Source of the DNA: Neobacillus terrae
Lineage (GTDB): Bacteria; Bacillota; Bacilli; Bacillales; Cytobacillaceae
DNA length: 64,000 bases
NCBI RefSeq assembly: GCF_011393025.1
Contig: NZ_JAAOEO010000008.1
Location: forward strand, 124,001 to 188,000
Direction: 5' to 3'
Part shown: in pieces, positions 38,788 through 47,147 of the stretch
Layout: the number at the start of each line of letters is the position of its first letter
Numbering within the stretch: position 1 is the first letter of the stretch
The notes under the pieces: generated by a model
Told to the model about the DNA's origin: nothing
Databases searched by the model: none
Seen by the model: the letters and a program-made list of their open reading frames with translations, nothing else
Program-made: the position numbers and the translations under genes

Positions 38788-39882
38788 ATGCTAACAAAGG
38801 AAATTGCTTCCACTATTGTTAATGAGACCTCTCTTCGCCTAAATCGAAATATAAATATAATGAATGAAAAAGGTGTAATTATTGCATCGGGAGATACCAA
38901 AAGAATAGGAGATATTCATGAGGGAGCCTTAACTGTATTAAAAACTGGACAAACCTTGAGTATTTCCGCTGAGCAAGCTGAGAAATTAAAAGGCTCTCAG
39001 CCTGGGATCAATCTTCCCATTGTCTTTCAGGATTCCATTGTAGGCGTAATCGGGATTACTGGCCATCCTTCTGAGATTCAGATTTTAGGAGGATTAGTAA
39101 AAATGGCTACAGAACTGATGATCAATCAAAATTATCTATCAACACAAATGGAATGGCAGCAGAGAACAAAGGAACTAATAATTGAAGAAATGCTTAAGGC
39201 CACGCCTTCCTATGATCAAATTAAACGCAGGCTGGGTTTGCTGGAACAACGGCTTGAGCCCCCCTTTATTTCTTGTGTACTGCAAATGAATGAACGGAAA
39301 ATCTCCAACAATACTCTTATCAAAAACCTGGAATTAATCCTGGGTGAACAACAAGGGATTATTGGTTTTATCAATATAAATAGAATTTTTATAGCTCTAT
39401 CCGAATGCAATTTCCATGGGACAGAAAAAGTTTTTGATAAGATAGCAGCCGAGTTAAAAAGGCATAAAATCAACTTCCGTCTTTCTTTCAGCACTCCCTT
39501 CAACAGCTTAGATAAGTTTTATCAATCCTATTTAGACTGTGACCTTGCACTGGACATTACAGATAATACGATTGATATAGTTCCTTTCTCCAAAGTAGAA
39601 TCAAAGGCACTAATTTATAAAACCGATTTTCCTGAAGCAGCTAAATTTTCACAACGTATCATGAATAAAACTTTGGAAAAATATTCAGATACCCTGGAAG
39701 CTTTTTTTGAAAACAATTTAAACATCCAAAGCACGGCTCAGGCACTTTTCATCCACAGAAACACATTAATTTATAGATTGACTAAAATAGAAAAAGAGAC
39801 AGGATATGACCCAAAAGTGTTTATGGATGCATTAACACTTCAGCTCGCTATATGGGCAACCAAAAGAGTTGAAAGAGGTTAG
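38788..39882 (+). CDS. CdaR-family (sugar diacid / glycerate) transcriptional regulator
   Basis: The 364-residue protein has an N-terminal sugar-diacid recognition domain (IASTIVNETSLRLNRNINIM, residues 1-135), a central GGDEF-like degenerate region, and a C-terminal PucR-type helix-turn-helix (TAQALFIHRNTLIYRLTKIE, about residues 315-335). CdaR activates genes for glucarate, galactarate and glycerate use. It is transcribed divergently from the kinase-permease-racemase genes, and the 143-bp gap should hold its binding site. The likely ligand is glycerate or a related acid (inference). Confidence 0.9.
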   Translation: MLTKEIASTIVNETSLRLNRNINIMNEKGVIIASGDTKRIGDIHEGALTVLKTGQTLSISAEQAEKLKGSQPGINLPIVFQDSIVGVIGITGHPSEIQILGGLVKMATELMINQNYLSTQMEWQQRTKELIIEEMLKATPSYDQIKRRLGLLEQRLEPPFISCVLQMNERKISNNTLIKNLELILGEQQGIIGFININRIFIALSECNFHGTEKVFDKIAAELKRHKINFRLSFSTPFNSLDKFYQSYLDCDLALDITDNTIDIVPFSKVESKALIYKTDFPEAAKFSQRIMNKTLEKYSDTLEAFFENNLNIQSTAQALFIHRNTLIYRLTKIEKETGYDPKVFMDALTLQLAIWATKRVERG

Positions 39883-39919
39883 GTTTTTCTTTTTAAAAGG
39901 ATCTGTAAAAGCTCATTGT

Positions 39920-39968
39920 TGATTTTCCCTTTATTTGATTGAAGCAAAAGGCGCGAGACTCCTCGGAA
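39920..39968. repeat. Fragment of a Bacillaceae dispersed repeat
   Basis: TTGATTGAAGCAAAAGGCGCG then AGACTCCTCGGAAATGC looks like the end of a palindromic element (compare GGCGCTCGCTTTCCGCGGG in the copy at 62320). Only about 40 bp are left. Confidence 0.4.
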
Positions 39969-40007
39969 ATGCTATCTCATACTCTTAGTTTTGATGATTC
40001 TTTTAAC

Positions 40008-40043
40008 AATTTCAGCCCCTCTCATTAGGGAGGGACTGAAATT
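40008..40043. terminator. Bidirectional terminator, CdaR / PlsY-like
   Basis: AATTTCAG, CCCTC, GGAGGG and CTGAAATT form a long stem between two convergent genes. Confidence 0.65.
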
Positions 40044-40048
40044 CAGGT

Positions 40049-40627
40049 CTATGATTTTGAAAACATTTTATCGAATCTTTCCCTGATATCCTCAGCATGG
40101 ACAAACAAAATTAGGATGACCAGCAGTACTGTAATAAAGATAGGCAGCAATTTGTACCCCAAAAAGAAAAAGGATATGGGAATCAAAATAAAAGAGATGA
40201 GCCCCGCAATGGTGAAACTTTTAGTAAGTGGATAAAAAATAAGGAATCCTGCAACAATGACTAAAGTAGATAGTGGTTCGAATGCAAGCATTCCACCAAT
40301 AAAAGCAGAGATCCCCATTCCTCCCCGGAACCTGAATAAAATCGGCTTAATATGCCCGACAAGAGCAGCGCCAAGACCCAGCAGGAGAATCTCCTGGCCA
40401 AGACCAGCATATTCTCCAGCTAAAACAACGAGGGCACCTTTAAGGGCATCTCCTAGAAAAGTTAGTACAAAAGCGAGCTTTCCATGCGTCCTCCCGGCAT
40501 TCCGTGCTCCTGGATTCCCGCTGCCCTCCTGGCGGATATCTTTTTTTCCCAAAAGCCTAACGATAAAGAAACCTGTTAAAAAATTCCCTAAAAAGTAAGC
40601 CGCAAGCAAATATATATAAATTAACAT
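40049..40627 (-). CDS. PlsY-family acyltransferase paralogue with altered motifs
   Basis: The 192-residue protein has five membrane segments and the PlsY layout. Motif 1 reads EGSGNPGARNAGR where PlsY usually has GSGNIGATNV. Motif 2 reads RGGMGISAF in place of the usual GGKGVAT, so the conserved lysine is lost. PlsY transfers acyl from acyl-phosphate to glycerol-3-phosphate. This copy may use another acceptor or donor, or be inactive. A canonical plsY is expected elsewhere. GAGGGT lies before the ATG. Family is sure, activity is not. Confidence 0.8.
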   Translation of the reverse strand: MLIYIYLLAAYFLGNFLTGFFIVRLLGKKDIRQEGSGNPGARNAGRTHGKLAFVLTFLGDALKGALVVLAGEYAGLGQEILLLGLGAALVGHIKPILFRFRGGMGISAFIGGMLAFEPLSTLVIVAGFLIFYPLTKSFTIAGLISFILIPISFFFLGYKLLPIFITVLLVILILFVHAEDIRERFDKMFSKS

Positions 40628-40769
40628 TTCATTACCCTCATTTTTCTAGAATTTCTTCTCTATGATTCTGCAAGCATCACCGCTTTTCCTTCAATTTCAA
40701 GTTTAGATGTTTCTTAATAAGGAATTAGTAAAGTGTTATGGATTTATTTCATGATTGGAGGCGCGGAAG

Positions 40770-41123
40770 ATGTACCTAGACAGCTTTATTAATCAAAAAA
40801 TCCAAATTAAACTGAAGAGTTTTCCCGAGGGATTAACTGGACCGATCACAGGGATATTCCAGCCGGATGAATGGTATTTAGTAAAACTCATTAACACGGA
40901 GAATATGGGCATTTGGGTAGAAAATCCGTGCTACAAACGAACAAAGGTAGCAGACGAAGATGGTACAACCATTCCAAGCGAAGACCAGATAGAGGAAACT
41001 TGCACAACTAATCTTTTACTTCGCTGGGAATATATCAGTTCCATTATTACCTTTCCTAATGAAACAACATTGGGAGTCGATAAAAAGGCTCAATTAATTG
41101 GTTTTCATCCAAATGAACAGTGA
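40770..41123 (+). CDS. Hypothetical protein (117 aa)
   Basis: The protein from ATG 40770 begins MYLDSFINQKIQIKLKSFPE, continues with GPITGIFQPDEWYLVKLINT, and ends in WEYISSIITFPNET followed by a polar tail. It is mostly beta strands with no membrane segment. An Sm-like or carbohydrate-recognition small barrel is possible but I cannot assign a family. GGAGG stands 8 nt before the ATG. A TTG at 40755 is a weaker start. A terminator follows at 41135. Confidence 0.65.
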   Translation: MYLDSFINQKIQIKLKSFPEGLTGPITGIFQPDEWYLVKLINTENMGIWVENPCYKRTKVADEDGTTIPSEDQIEETCTTNLLLRWEYISSIITFPNETTLGVDKKAQLIGFHPNEQ

Positions 41124-41134
41124 ACTTTTCCGGG

Positions 41135-41164
41135 GCAGATTCTTTTTGAATCTGCTTTATTTAT
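41135..41164 (+). terminator. Terminator after the hypothetical gene at 40770
   Basis: GCAGATTC and GAATCTGC form an 8-bp stem with a 5-nt T loop, followed by TTTATTTATT. Confidence 0.8.
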
Positions 41165-41272
41165 TGTGAGCCAAAAGAGTGTTTTCATGGTAATATGGAT
41201 AAAGCCTTCCATATTCCTTCGCATTTCGAAGGTTTTGGATAAGCATAACTAGAGAACGAACAGGAGACAGCA

Positions 41273-42610
41273 ATGCTAACAAACTGGAAACAAATTTTAG
41301 GTCTTGCTATCCCCTCAATTGCTTCCTTTGCCTCTATGACGGTAACCGGGATGATTAACTTAATTATGATTGGAAAATTGGGTGCTCTTTCAATTGCCAT
41401 TGTTGGGGTGTCCAACATTATTATGTACAATGCCTGGGCTGCCTTTTCCGGAATCGGTAATACAGTTAACTATCTTGTGGCTCAAAACTACGGCTCAAAT
41501 GATATGAAAAAAGGAATGGAACGAACCTATATCAGTTTGATTTTAAGTATTTTAGCGGGTATCGCCATCCTGATTATTGGCTTTGTGGCTGCGGGAGGAA
41601 TTTTGAATATTCTTGGGGGATCTGAAAAAATAGCACATGCGGGAACCGGCTATCTGCGAATCCGCTTTTTTGCGATGTTTTTCTCCATCCTTACTTTTAC
41701 TCTCCACGGTTTCTTTAGAGGTGTTGGAAATACCAAAACCCCAATGATTGCCTCTCTGGCAGGAAATGCTATTATGATTCTTTTTACATACTCCCTTACC
41801 TACGGACACCTAGGTTTTCCGCGCATGGGATTAATCGGTGCAGGCTGGGCAGTATTTCTTGGTGAAGTTACAGCAATGCTAATCAGTGCCTTTGCGTTTT
41901 TTGTGATTGTAAATAAAAAAATTGGATTTATTCCTATAAAGTCAATAAGCATAAATGAGTCAAAATTAATTTTTAAAGAAAGCCTTAAGCTGGGGACTCA
42001 GGAATTCTCAAAAAGTATGGCCATGTTTGTTTTCACCGCTTTTGTTGGCCGACTAGGTACGAACGCTCTTGCAGCAAATGAAATTGCTCTCAGCATTATG
42101 AGCTTCGGATTTATGCCCGCGGGGGCATTTGGTTCTACAGCCACAATTCTGGTAGGTCAGGAAATTGGCAGAAACAATCCTGATAAAGCAAGAAAAATGG
42201 GGACGGAAACTGCTATTATGGGCGGCCTTTTCCTATTCGTTCTGGGAAGCTTTGAATTCTTTTTTTCTGAATCAGTCGCCAGAATTTATACCGATGACCC
42301 TCATGTTTATTTGCTGACTGCAAAGCTAATTATAGTCTCTGCTTTTTTACAGATTTTTGATGGCTTCTTCAATTTCTATGGCGGCGGCTTAAGGGGTATA
42401 GGAGATACAACCTTTTTACTCCGATCCTCCCTCATTCTTGCCTGGGGTTTCTTTGTGCCTTTAACGTATCTGATGGTATTTGTTCTAAGTCTATCAAGCT
42501 ATGGTGCCTGGACTGCTTTATATACTTATCTATCAATCTTCGGCCTCGTTCTGCTCATGAGATTCTACCGCAGAGACTGGAACGAAATTAAACTGACGGT
42601 TGCCGAATAA
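41273..42610 (+). CDS. MATE-family efflux transporter
   Basis: The 445-residue protein has twelve membrane segments and the two-fold MATE layout: ILGLAIPSIASFASMTVTGM at the start, FRGVGNTKTPMIASLAGNA, ANEIALSIMSFGFMPAGAFG and FDGFFNFYGGGLRGIGDT. MATE proteins export drugs or metabolites in exchange for Na+ or H+. The substrate is unknown. AGGAGA lies before the ATG. A repeat element begins directly at the stop codon. Confidence 0.9.
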   Translation: MLTNWKQILGLAIPSIASFASMTVTGMINLIMIGKLGALSIAIVGVSNIIMYNAWAAFSGIGNTVNYLVAQNYGSNDMKKGMERTYISLILSILAGIAILIIGFVAAGGILNILGGSEKIAHAGTGYLRIRFFAMFFSILTFTLHGFFRGVGNTKTPMIASLAGNAIMILFTYSLTYGHLGFPRMGLIGAGWAVFLGEVTAMLISAFAFFVIVNKKIGFIPIKSISINESKLIFKESLKLGTQEFSKSMAMFVFTAFVGRLGTNALAANEIALSIMSFGFMPAGAFGSTATILVGQEIGRNNPDKARKMGTETAIMGGLFLFVLGSFEFFFSESVARIYTDDPHVYLLTAKLIIVSAFLQIFDGFFNFYGGGLRGIGDTTFLLRSSLILAWGFFVPLTYLMVFVLSLSSYGAWTALYTYLSIFGLVLLMRFYRRDWNEIKLTVAE

Positions 42611-42760
42611 GAAAGGCGCAAGCGCCCGTTCAGCGACGTATGGACTGGGGCCCACTTCGACTGAGATAAAGGATACACGAAAATGCAAAGCATTTCGATG
42701 TTGACTTATCGTAGGGAGAAGCGGGATGGACACTAGGCGCTAGGCGCTGGAGCTAGACAA
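42606..42760. repeat. GGCGCAAGCGCC...GGCGCTGGAGCTAGA element (second copy)
   Basis: GAAAGGCGCAAGCGCCCGTT starts at the MATE stop codon and AGGCGCTGGAGCTAGACAA ends it about 150 bp later. The ends match the copy at 22444-22770; the middle differs but again contains short inverted repeats (CGAAAATGC/GCATTTCG). Confidence 0.65.
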
Positions 42761-42795
42761 TATAGTAGGTAAAACTTTATATCTTCTTATCCATT

Positions 42796-42822
42796 AAAAA
42801 AGCGCCCGAGGGCGCTTTTTTC
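42796..42822. terminator. Bidirectional terminator after the MATE gene
   Basis: AAAAAGCGCCC and GGGCGCTTTTTT make an 11-bp perfect stem with a 2-nt loop. Confidence 0.85.
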
Positions 42823-42856
42823 TATATCACTTTAAGTGATATAGTTGTCAAAATGA

Positions 42857-43141
42857 TTGATTAGATGCACATTTTAATCGATTAACCTTTGAAATTGATT
42901 GATAAAGTCCTATATTTGATTGATTAACCCTGGACCAGTTTGATTTATTTTAAAAAAAGAGAAGACCCAATTAACAGAGCCAGGCATTCGCCTGGCTTTT
43001 AAACTTAACGAGTTATCGGATTTAAAGGAAAAATCCCCTGGAATGGTTGATAACCCCCTCAACTTAATTGATAAGTCCCTGAAATTGCTTGATTAATAGT
43101 CCAATATAATCGATTACACCTAGAAACCAGTTGATTTATTG
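42857..43141. repeat. Two intergenic blocks of TTGATTAA-core repeats with 21-bp period
   Basis: Block 1 has cores at 42857, 42878, 42899, 42920 and a weak one at 42941. Block 2 has cores at 43047, 43068, 43089, 43110 and 43131. Every step inside a block is exactly 21 bp. The core varies around TTGATWAA. A hairpin (AGCCAGGC/GCCTGGCT, 42980-43000) lies between the blocks. The last unit runs into the TerC stop codon at 43136-43138. No gene is seen in 42611-43135. Confidence 0.8.
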
Positions 43142-43903
43142 CGGCAGTTCTTTCTTTTCCTTCGATAAAAACCATCCGCCCATGGCAACTAAAACAAGGA
43201 CAGCGTAAAAAGATATTTTCCATGCTGAAGACTCAGCAAATCCTTCCGGCAAAATCGCCAGTGCAGGATGAGAAAGCGAGTAAACAGAAAGCTTCACTCC
43301 CACCCAGCCTACAATCATAAATGCAGCAATTTCCAGGCCAGGCCTTGAATTTAAGAGATTTACAAAGACATTCGCAGCAAAGCGCATGATAATGACTCCA
43401 ATAAGCCCACCAGCAAAGATAACCAGGAATTTTCCGCCATCAAGTCCGCCGATTTGCGGTAAGCCCGATTCCGGGAGAGCCACTGCCAGTGCGACCCCGG
43501 CAAGAATAGAATCGATCGCGAAGGCGAGGTCCGCCAGTTCTACCTTAAGTACTGTTAACCAAAAGCCAGACACTTTCTTTTGGCTATCTTCGTTTTCTAC
43601 ATGATTATTTTTATGAACCAAAAGTTTTCTGAAAATATGATTCAGTGCAATGAACAATAAGTACGCTGCCCCAACGGCCTGCACCTGCCAAACATCAGCA
43701 AGATAAGAAATGGCAAACAGCGAACCAAAACGAAGAACAAAAGCACCTGCAAGCCCGTAGAACAAGGCCCTCTTTCTTTCCTCCTCTGGCAGATGTTTAA
43801 CCATTATTGCCAAAACAACTGCATTATCTGCTGCTAGGAGTCCTTCCAGAAGAATTAAAATAAGCAATACCCATCCGTATTCAAGCAATAATGAAAGATC
43901 CAT
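43136..43903 (-). CDS. ykoY: TerC-family membrane protein, YkoY type
   Basis: The 255-residue protein has seven or so membrane segments with TerC signatures: EGLLAADNAVVLAIMVKHLP (Asp ligand), LKVELADLAFAIDSILAGVAL and GGLIGVIIMRFAANVFV. In Bacillus, YkoY-type TerC proteins export Mn2+ to load secreted enzymes and relieve Mn stress. An Mn-sensing yybP-ykoY riboswitch stands upstream of the two-gene operon, which supports this. AAGGAGG precedes the ATG. It follows a Spo0M-like gene by 16 bp. Confidence 0.9.
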   Translation of the reverse strand: MDLSLLLEYGWVLLILILLEGLLAADNAVVLAIMVKHLPEEERKRALFYGLAGAFVLRFGSLFAISYLADVWQVQAVGAAYLLFIALNHIFRKLLVHKNNHVENEDSQKKVSGFWLTVLKVELADLAFAIDSILAGVALAVALPESGLPQIGGLDGGKFLVIFAGGLIGVIIMRFAANVFVNLLNSRPGLEIAAFMIVGWVGVKLSVYSLSHPALAILPEGFAESSAWKISFYAVLVLVAMGGWFLSKEKKELPQ

Positions 43904-43919
43904 TTGTCGTATCCTCCTT

Positions 43920-44324
43920 TTATGATTGATCTCTTTTTGAAATGATTTTTATATGATCGGAATCCTTACTTTCAAGACCTACTGTAAAGGTAAGTAATGT
44001 TTTAAACTTGTAGGATATCTGCTCTGTTGAAGCTGACAGGGATTCCGGAAGCTGAAAAGAAAATGGAAACTGGACTGTTTTCTCTGATTCAATTTGTGAA
44101 GCAGACAATATGGATATTGAATCAACAGTTTCCTCCTTTTGAATGGAACTGTCCTCCACCACTAAATCGCAATCGATCCGTTTAATTTGCTGTTCAATTG
44201 TGCCTCCCTTAATATAGAAACAGCCATGAACAGCTTCCCCCGGCCTATAAACATCTTTATTAAGGACCAGATCGACTTCTGCAGATCCAATACCAATAAG
44301 AGACATGTATTTTCTTAAAATCAT
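43920..44324 (-). CDS. Spo0M-like sporulation-control family protein, short
   Basis: The 134-residue protein reads IGIGSAEVDLVLNKDVYRPG then VHGCFYIKGGTIEQQIKRID, the arrestin-like N-terminal domain of Spo0M (normally about 250 residues). The C-terminal half is absent, but the gene ends normally, so this is a short family form rather than a clear truncation. Spo0M affects sporulation and cell shape; why this copy sits under an Mn riboswitch is unknown. GGAGGTGGGG precedes the ATG. Confidence 0.75.
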   Translation of the reverse strand: MILRKYMSLIGIGSAEVDLVLNKDVYRPGEAVHGCFYIKGGTIEQQIKRIDCDLVVEDSSIQKEETVDSISILSASQIESEKTVQFPFSFQLPESLSASTEQISYKFKTLLTFTVGLESKDSDHIKIISKRDQS

Positions 44325-44430
44325 CGGCTCCCCACCTCCCGTTTAACTTTGACTTTTCTTTTGAACATTTTCAATCTCCATCTCTCCTTTTATCTTGTTA
44401 TCCCCGCACCATGGATAAAAGGACATAGAA

Positions 44431-44500
44431 AAAGCCTTTACCGTCGCGCGGTAAAGGCTTAAAAATAAATAAAGGCCTTTACCCATGGGTAAAGGTCTTG
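44431..44500 (-). terminator. Two tandem terminators with the same stem after the Mn riboswitch
   Basis: On the minus strand the first hairpin (44472-44500; GACCTTTACCC/GGGTAAAGGCC) is followed by TTTATTTATTTTT. The second (44433-44460; AAGCCTTTACC/GGTAAAGGCTT) is followed by TTTTTC. Both use CCTTTACC/GGTAAAGG. The first lies at the riboswitch 3' end and is the likely regulated one. Confidence 0.75.
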
Positions 44501-44587
44501 CTAACAACGTTATGTTGCCAACAAAGCCGGGAGATCTACTCCGTAATGACGACTTTGTTGTAAAAGCTACTCCCCTTTAGGAGATTA
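44485..44587 (-). ncRNA. yybP-ykoY manganese riboswitch
   Basis: The minus strand reads AAAGGGGAGTAGC, GTCGTCATTACGG, CCCGGCTTTGTTGGCAAC, the conserved parts of the yybP-ykoY element that binds Mn2+ and switches on Mn-export genes. It lies upstream of the Spo0M-like/TerC operon. Terminators directly follow, so control is probably by transcription antitermination. Confidence 0.92.
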
Positions 44588-44653
44588 CTATTCAACTAAT
44601 TACTAATATTATACCAACTTCCAGGAAATGTGTCAATACAAGTCTGTCCCAAG

Positions 44654-45466
44654 TTAAAGTTGTGCTCTTTCCCCGCATTGCCGGAGATCTTTAATCAACT
44701 CTTCTTCTGTTAAGAAAGTGCCGGCGAGTCCCAGTTCCTCAGCAAGCCTTGCAGCAGCAGGAGCTTCGACTCTGGCCTGCTGCAGAATGTCCTTTTGCCC
44801 AAAAACAAAACTGGCATCTCCGTCTAGAATTGCCTTGCCACCATTAAAAACAATGATTCTTTCAAAATTTTCAGCAGCAAAATCCATGTCATGGATGATC
44901 GTCATAACAAGCTTGTTTCTTTCCTTTAAGCTTTGGATGATTTTTCGGATGGTTTCCTTCCCAGTATGATCCTGGGCAATGGTTGGCTCATCAAGGATAA
45001 AAATATCTGTATCCATAGCTAAAACGGAAGCCATACAAAGCAGCTTCTTTTCCGAAAGGCTTAAATCATGAGGATTTACTTCCAATTTATCAGCAAGGCC
45101 GGTTATCTTTAATGCTTCAATGGCTTTTTTCCTGGCTGTTTGTTTATCCAGTTTTATATTAAGGGGACCGAACATCACTTCGTCCAGGACCCTGCTTTTA
45201 AAAATCTGGTCATTTGGATTTTGAAAAACAAGGCCAATTTTACCAGCAAGCATAGCAGCTGAGGTATCCCTAACATTCGTATCCCCTATATATATATCGC
45301 CAATAAAAGGTTTTAAAAGGCCCTTTAGCAATTTGGCAAAGGTAGTTTTCCCTGCCCCATTCTGGCCAATGATAGCGGTAGATCGCATATCAAAATCGAG
45401 GTTAATATCAGATAACACTTCAGGCCCATCCGGATAGGAGAATGTTAAATTTTCAACTCTTATCAT
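44654..45466 (-). CDS. ECF transporter ATP-binding subunit 2 (degenerate signature)
   Basis: The 270-residue ABC protein has Walker A GQNGAGKTT, Q-loop FQNPNDQI, Walker B DIFILDEPT and an H-loop IHDMDF. The signature reads LSLSEKK where LSGGQ is expected. ECF transporters use two ATPases, and one composite site may be weak. The start overlaps the preceding ATPase gene by four bases (ATGA). It is the last gene of the operon. Confidence 0.88.
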   Translation of the reverse strand: MIRVENLTFSYPDGPEVLSDINLDFDMRSTAIIGQNGAGKTTFAKLLKGLLKPFIGDIYIGDTNVRDTSAAMLAGKIGLVFQNPNDQIFKSRVLDEVMFGPLNIKLDKQTARKKAIEALKITGLADKLEVNPHDLSLSEKKLLCMASVLAMDTDIFILDEPTIAQDHTGKETIRKIIQSLKERNKLVMTIIHDMDFAAENFERIIVFNGGKAILDGDASFVFGQKDILQQARVEAPAAARLAEELGLAGTFLTEEELIKDLRQCGERAQL

Positions 45467-46308
45467 TTAACCTTCCTCCCCAATGCTGCTCTTGCTTCCT
45501 CAAGGGTAACTGGATACTCGTCTGTCCCTGACTTTTTCACTCCAAGCTCTCTGCATACCGAAGTAAAGATAGGCGGAACAACGCCATACTGTTTTAGATC
45601 ATCTCTTGAAAAGATTTTTCCAGGTGTATCAAAATCAATTATTTCCCCATTATAAAGGAGCAAAATTCTGTCACAATACTTCGCAACCTTCTCCATTTTG
45701 TGCTCTGCCATAATGACCGTTACTCCTTGCCTGGACAACAATTGAACGGCCAGAAATACCTCTTCCGATCCTTCAGGGTCAAGCTGTGAGGTTGGTTCAT
45801 CCAGGACGATAATCTCCGGATTCATGGCGATAATACTGGCAATAGCCAGCCTTTGCATTTGCCCCCCTGATAAATCAAAGGGATTTCTCTCCTTTAGAGA
45901 AGCAATATCCATTAACTCCATAGCATGGTCAATCTGCTTCTGCATTTCTTCGCGCGCTATACCAAGGTTCTCAAGCCCAAAGGCAATTTCCTCATAAACT
46001 GTCATCTTTGAGCCAGTCATTTGGGTAAAAGGATTTTGAAAAACAATACCAGCCTTCAAAGATATTTCCGCTATGGAATGCTCCTTCACTTCCAATCCGT
46101 CCACAAAAACCTTACCGCCATAGGCCCCTTTGTAAAAATGAGGTACAAGTCCTGTAAGTGCCTGGCACAGCGTGGACTTCCCTGCCTTATTTGCACCAAT
46201 AATTCCAATAAACTCTCCTTTTTCTACCTTAAAGGAAATATTATCAAGGGCCAATTTATCGGATAAGGGATACTTATATTTTAGGTTATCAGCTATGATT
46301 TTGGTCAT
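45463..46308 (-). CDS. ECF transporter ATP-binding subunit 1
   Basis: The 281-residue protein has Walker A GANKAGKST, Q-loop FQNPFTQM, an intact signature DLSGGQMQRLAIA, Walker B IIVLDEPTSQLD and H-loop AEHKM. With subunit 2 and the T protein it powers uptake by the S component. The ATG at 46308 overlaps the T gene stop (ATGA), and GGAGG lies inside that gene. Confidence 0.9.
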   Translation of the reverse strand: MTKIIADNLKYKYPLSDKLALDNISFKVEKGEFIGIIGANKAGKSTLCQALTGLVPHFYKGAYGGKVFVDGLEVKEHSIAEISLKAGIVFQNPFTQMTGSKMTVYEEIAFGLENLGIAREEMQKQIDHAMELMDIASLKERNPFDLSGGQMQRLAIASIIAMNPEIIVLDEPTSQLDPEGSEEVFLAVQLLSRQGVTVIMAEHKMEKVAKYCDRILLLYNGEIIDFDTPGKIFSRDDLKQYGVVPPIFTSVCRELGVKKSGTDEYPVTLEEARAALGRKVK

Positions 46309-47072
46309 GTTAGCAGCCTCCAAACGAATGCCATCACTACAATAAGCAGAAGCCCCAATTGAATAGGTTTACTTAAAACGGAGGTTTTTTCCTCATTTAA
46401 AAATGTCTTATTCCCCTGAGCATTAAAACCTCTTACCTCCAAGGCCATTGCCCTTTCCTTTGTATTAACAAGAGACCCAAGAACTACCGGTCCGAGAAGC
46501 GGTATAAATGCTTTTATTCTGGTAATTAAATTGCCCTCCGTTTCAAGGCCTCTAGCCCTCTGGGCATCCATAATAGTGCTCATTGTTGATGTCATCTCAG
46601 GGATAATTTGAAAAACTGAGATAACCACGTAACCGATTCTTGGTGACAATCCTCTCCTCACAAGCGACTCAACTAAATCTGATGGTTTTGTTGTCAGTAC
46701 GAGAATCAGAAAGGCACCAACAATATCGGTAACCCTTAAAGTTACTTTAAGTGCATACAGGAGACCTTCCTTATAAAATACTGCAGGTCCAATTTTTAAA
46801 AAAATGGTTTCATTACCCGGGCGAAACAGGCCCTGAATGATTACAACTGTAATAAGGACAATGAAAACCAATAAAAAAACAGGCAGTGCCTTTTTGAAAA
46901 CCTTTGCCAAAAGGAGAAGGATAATACTAAGGAATGAACAAATTAAAGTAACGCTGATGGAGGGAAGAATGACCGGAACCAGTATAGAAAAAAGTATATA
47001 ATAAAGCTTGCTGATTGGATCGAGATCATGTACAAAGGAATTTCTGTCTGCGTATAAACTGATCTGCTTCAA
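46305..47072 (-). CDS. ECF transporter transmembrane (T) component
   Basis: The 255-residue protein has five or six membrane segments. It shows the T-component cytoplasmic motifs MDAQRARGLE and LEVRGF (Ala-Arg-Gly type coupling helices that dock on the ATPases). Start is TTG 47072, 11 nt after GAGGG. It links the S component to the ATPase pair. Confidence 0.88.
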   Translation of the reverse strand: MKQISLYADRNSFVHDLDPISKLYYILFSILVPVILPSISVTLICSFLSIILLLLAKVFKKALPVFLLVFIVLITVVIIQGLFRPGNETIFLKIGPAVFYKEGLLYALKVTLRVTDIVGAFLILVLTTKPSDLVESLVRRGLSPRIGYVVISVFQIIPEMTSTMSTIMDAQRARGLETEGNLITRIKAFIPLLGPVVLGSLVNTKERAMALEVRGFNAQGNKTFLNEEKTSVLSKPIQLGLLLIVVMAFVWRLLT

Positions 47073-47147
47073 TTGGAATCACCCTCTAAAAATATAGCGG
47101 AAGCACGCATTTTTCGGTACTCCCGCTGGGATTCTTTCTGTACTGTC

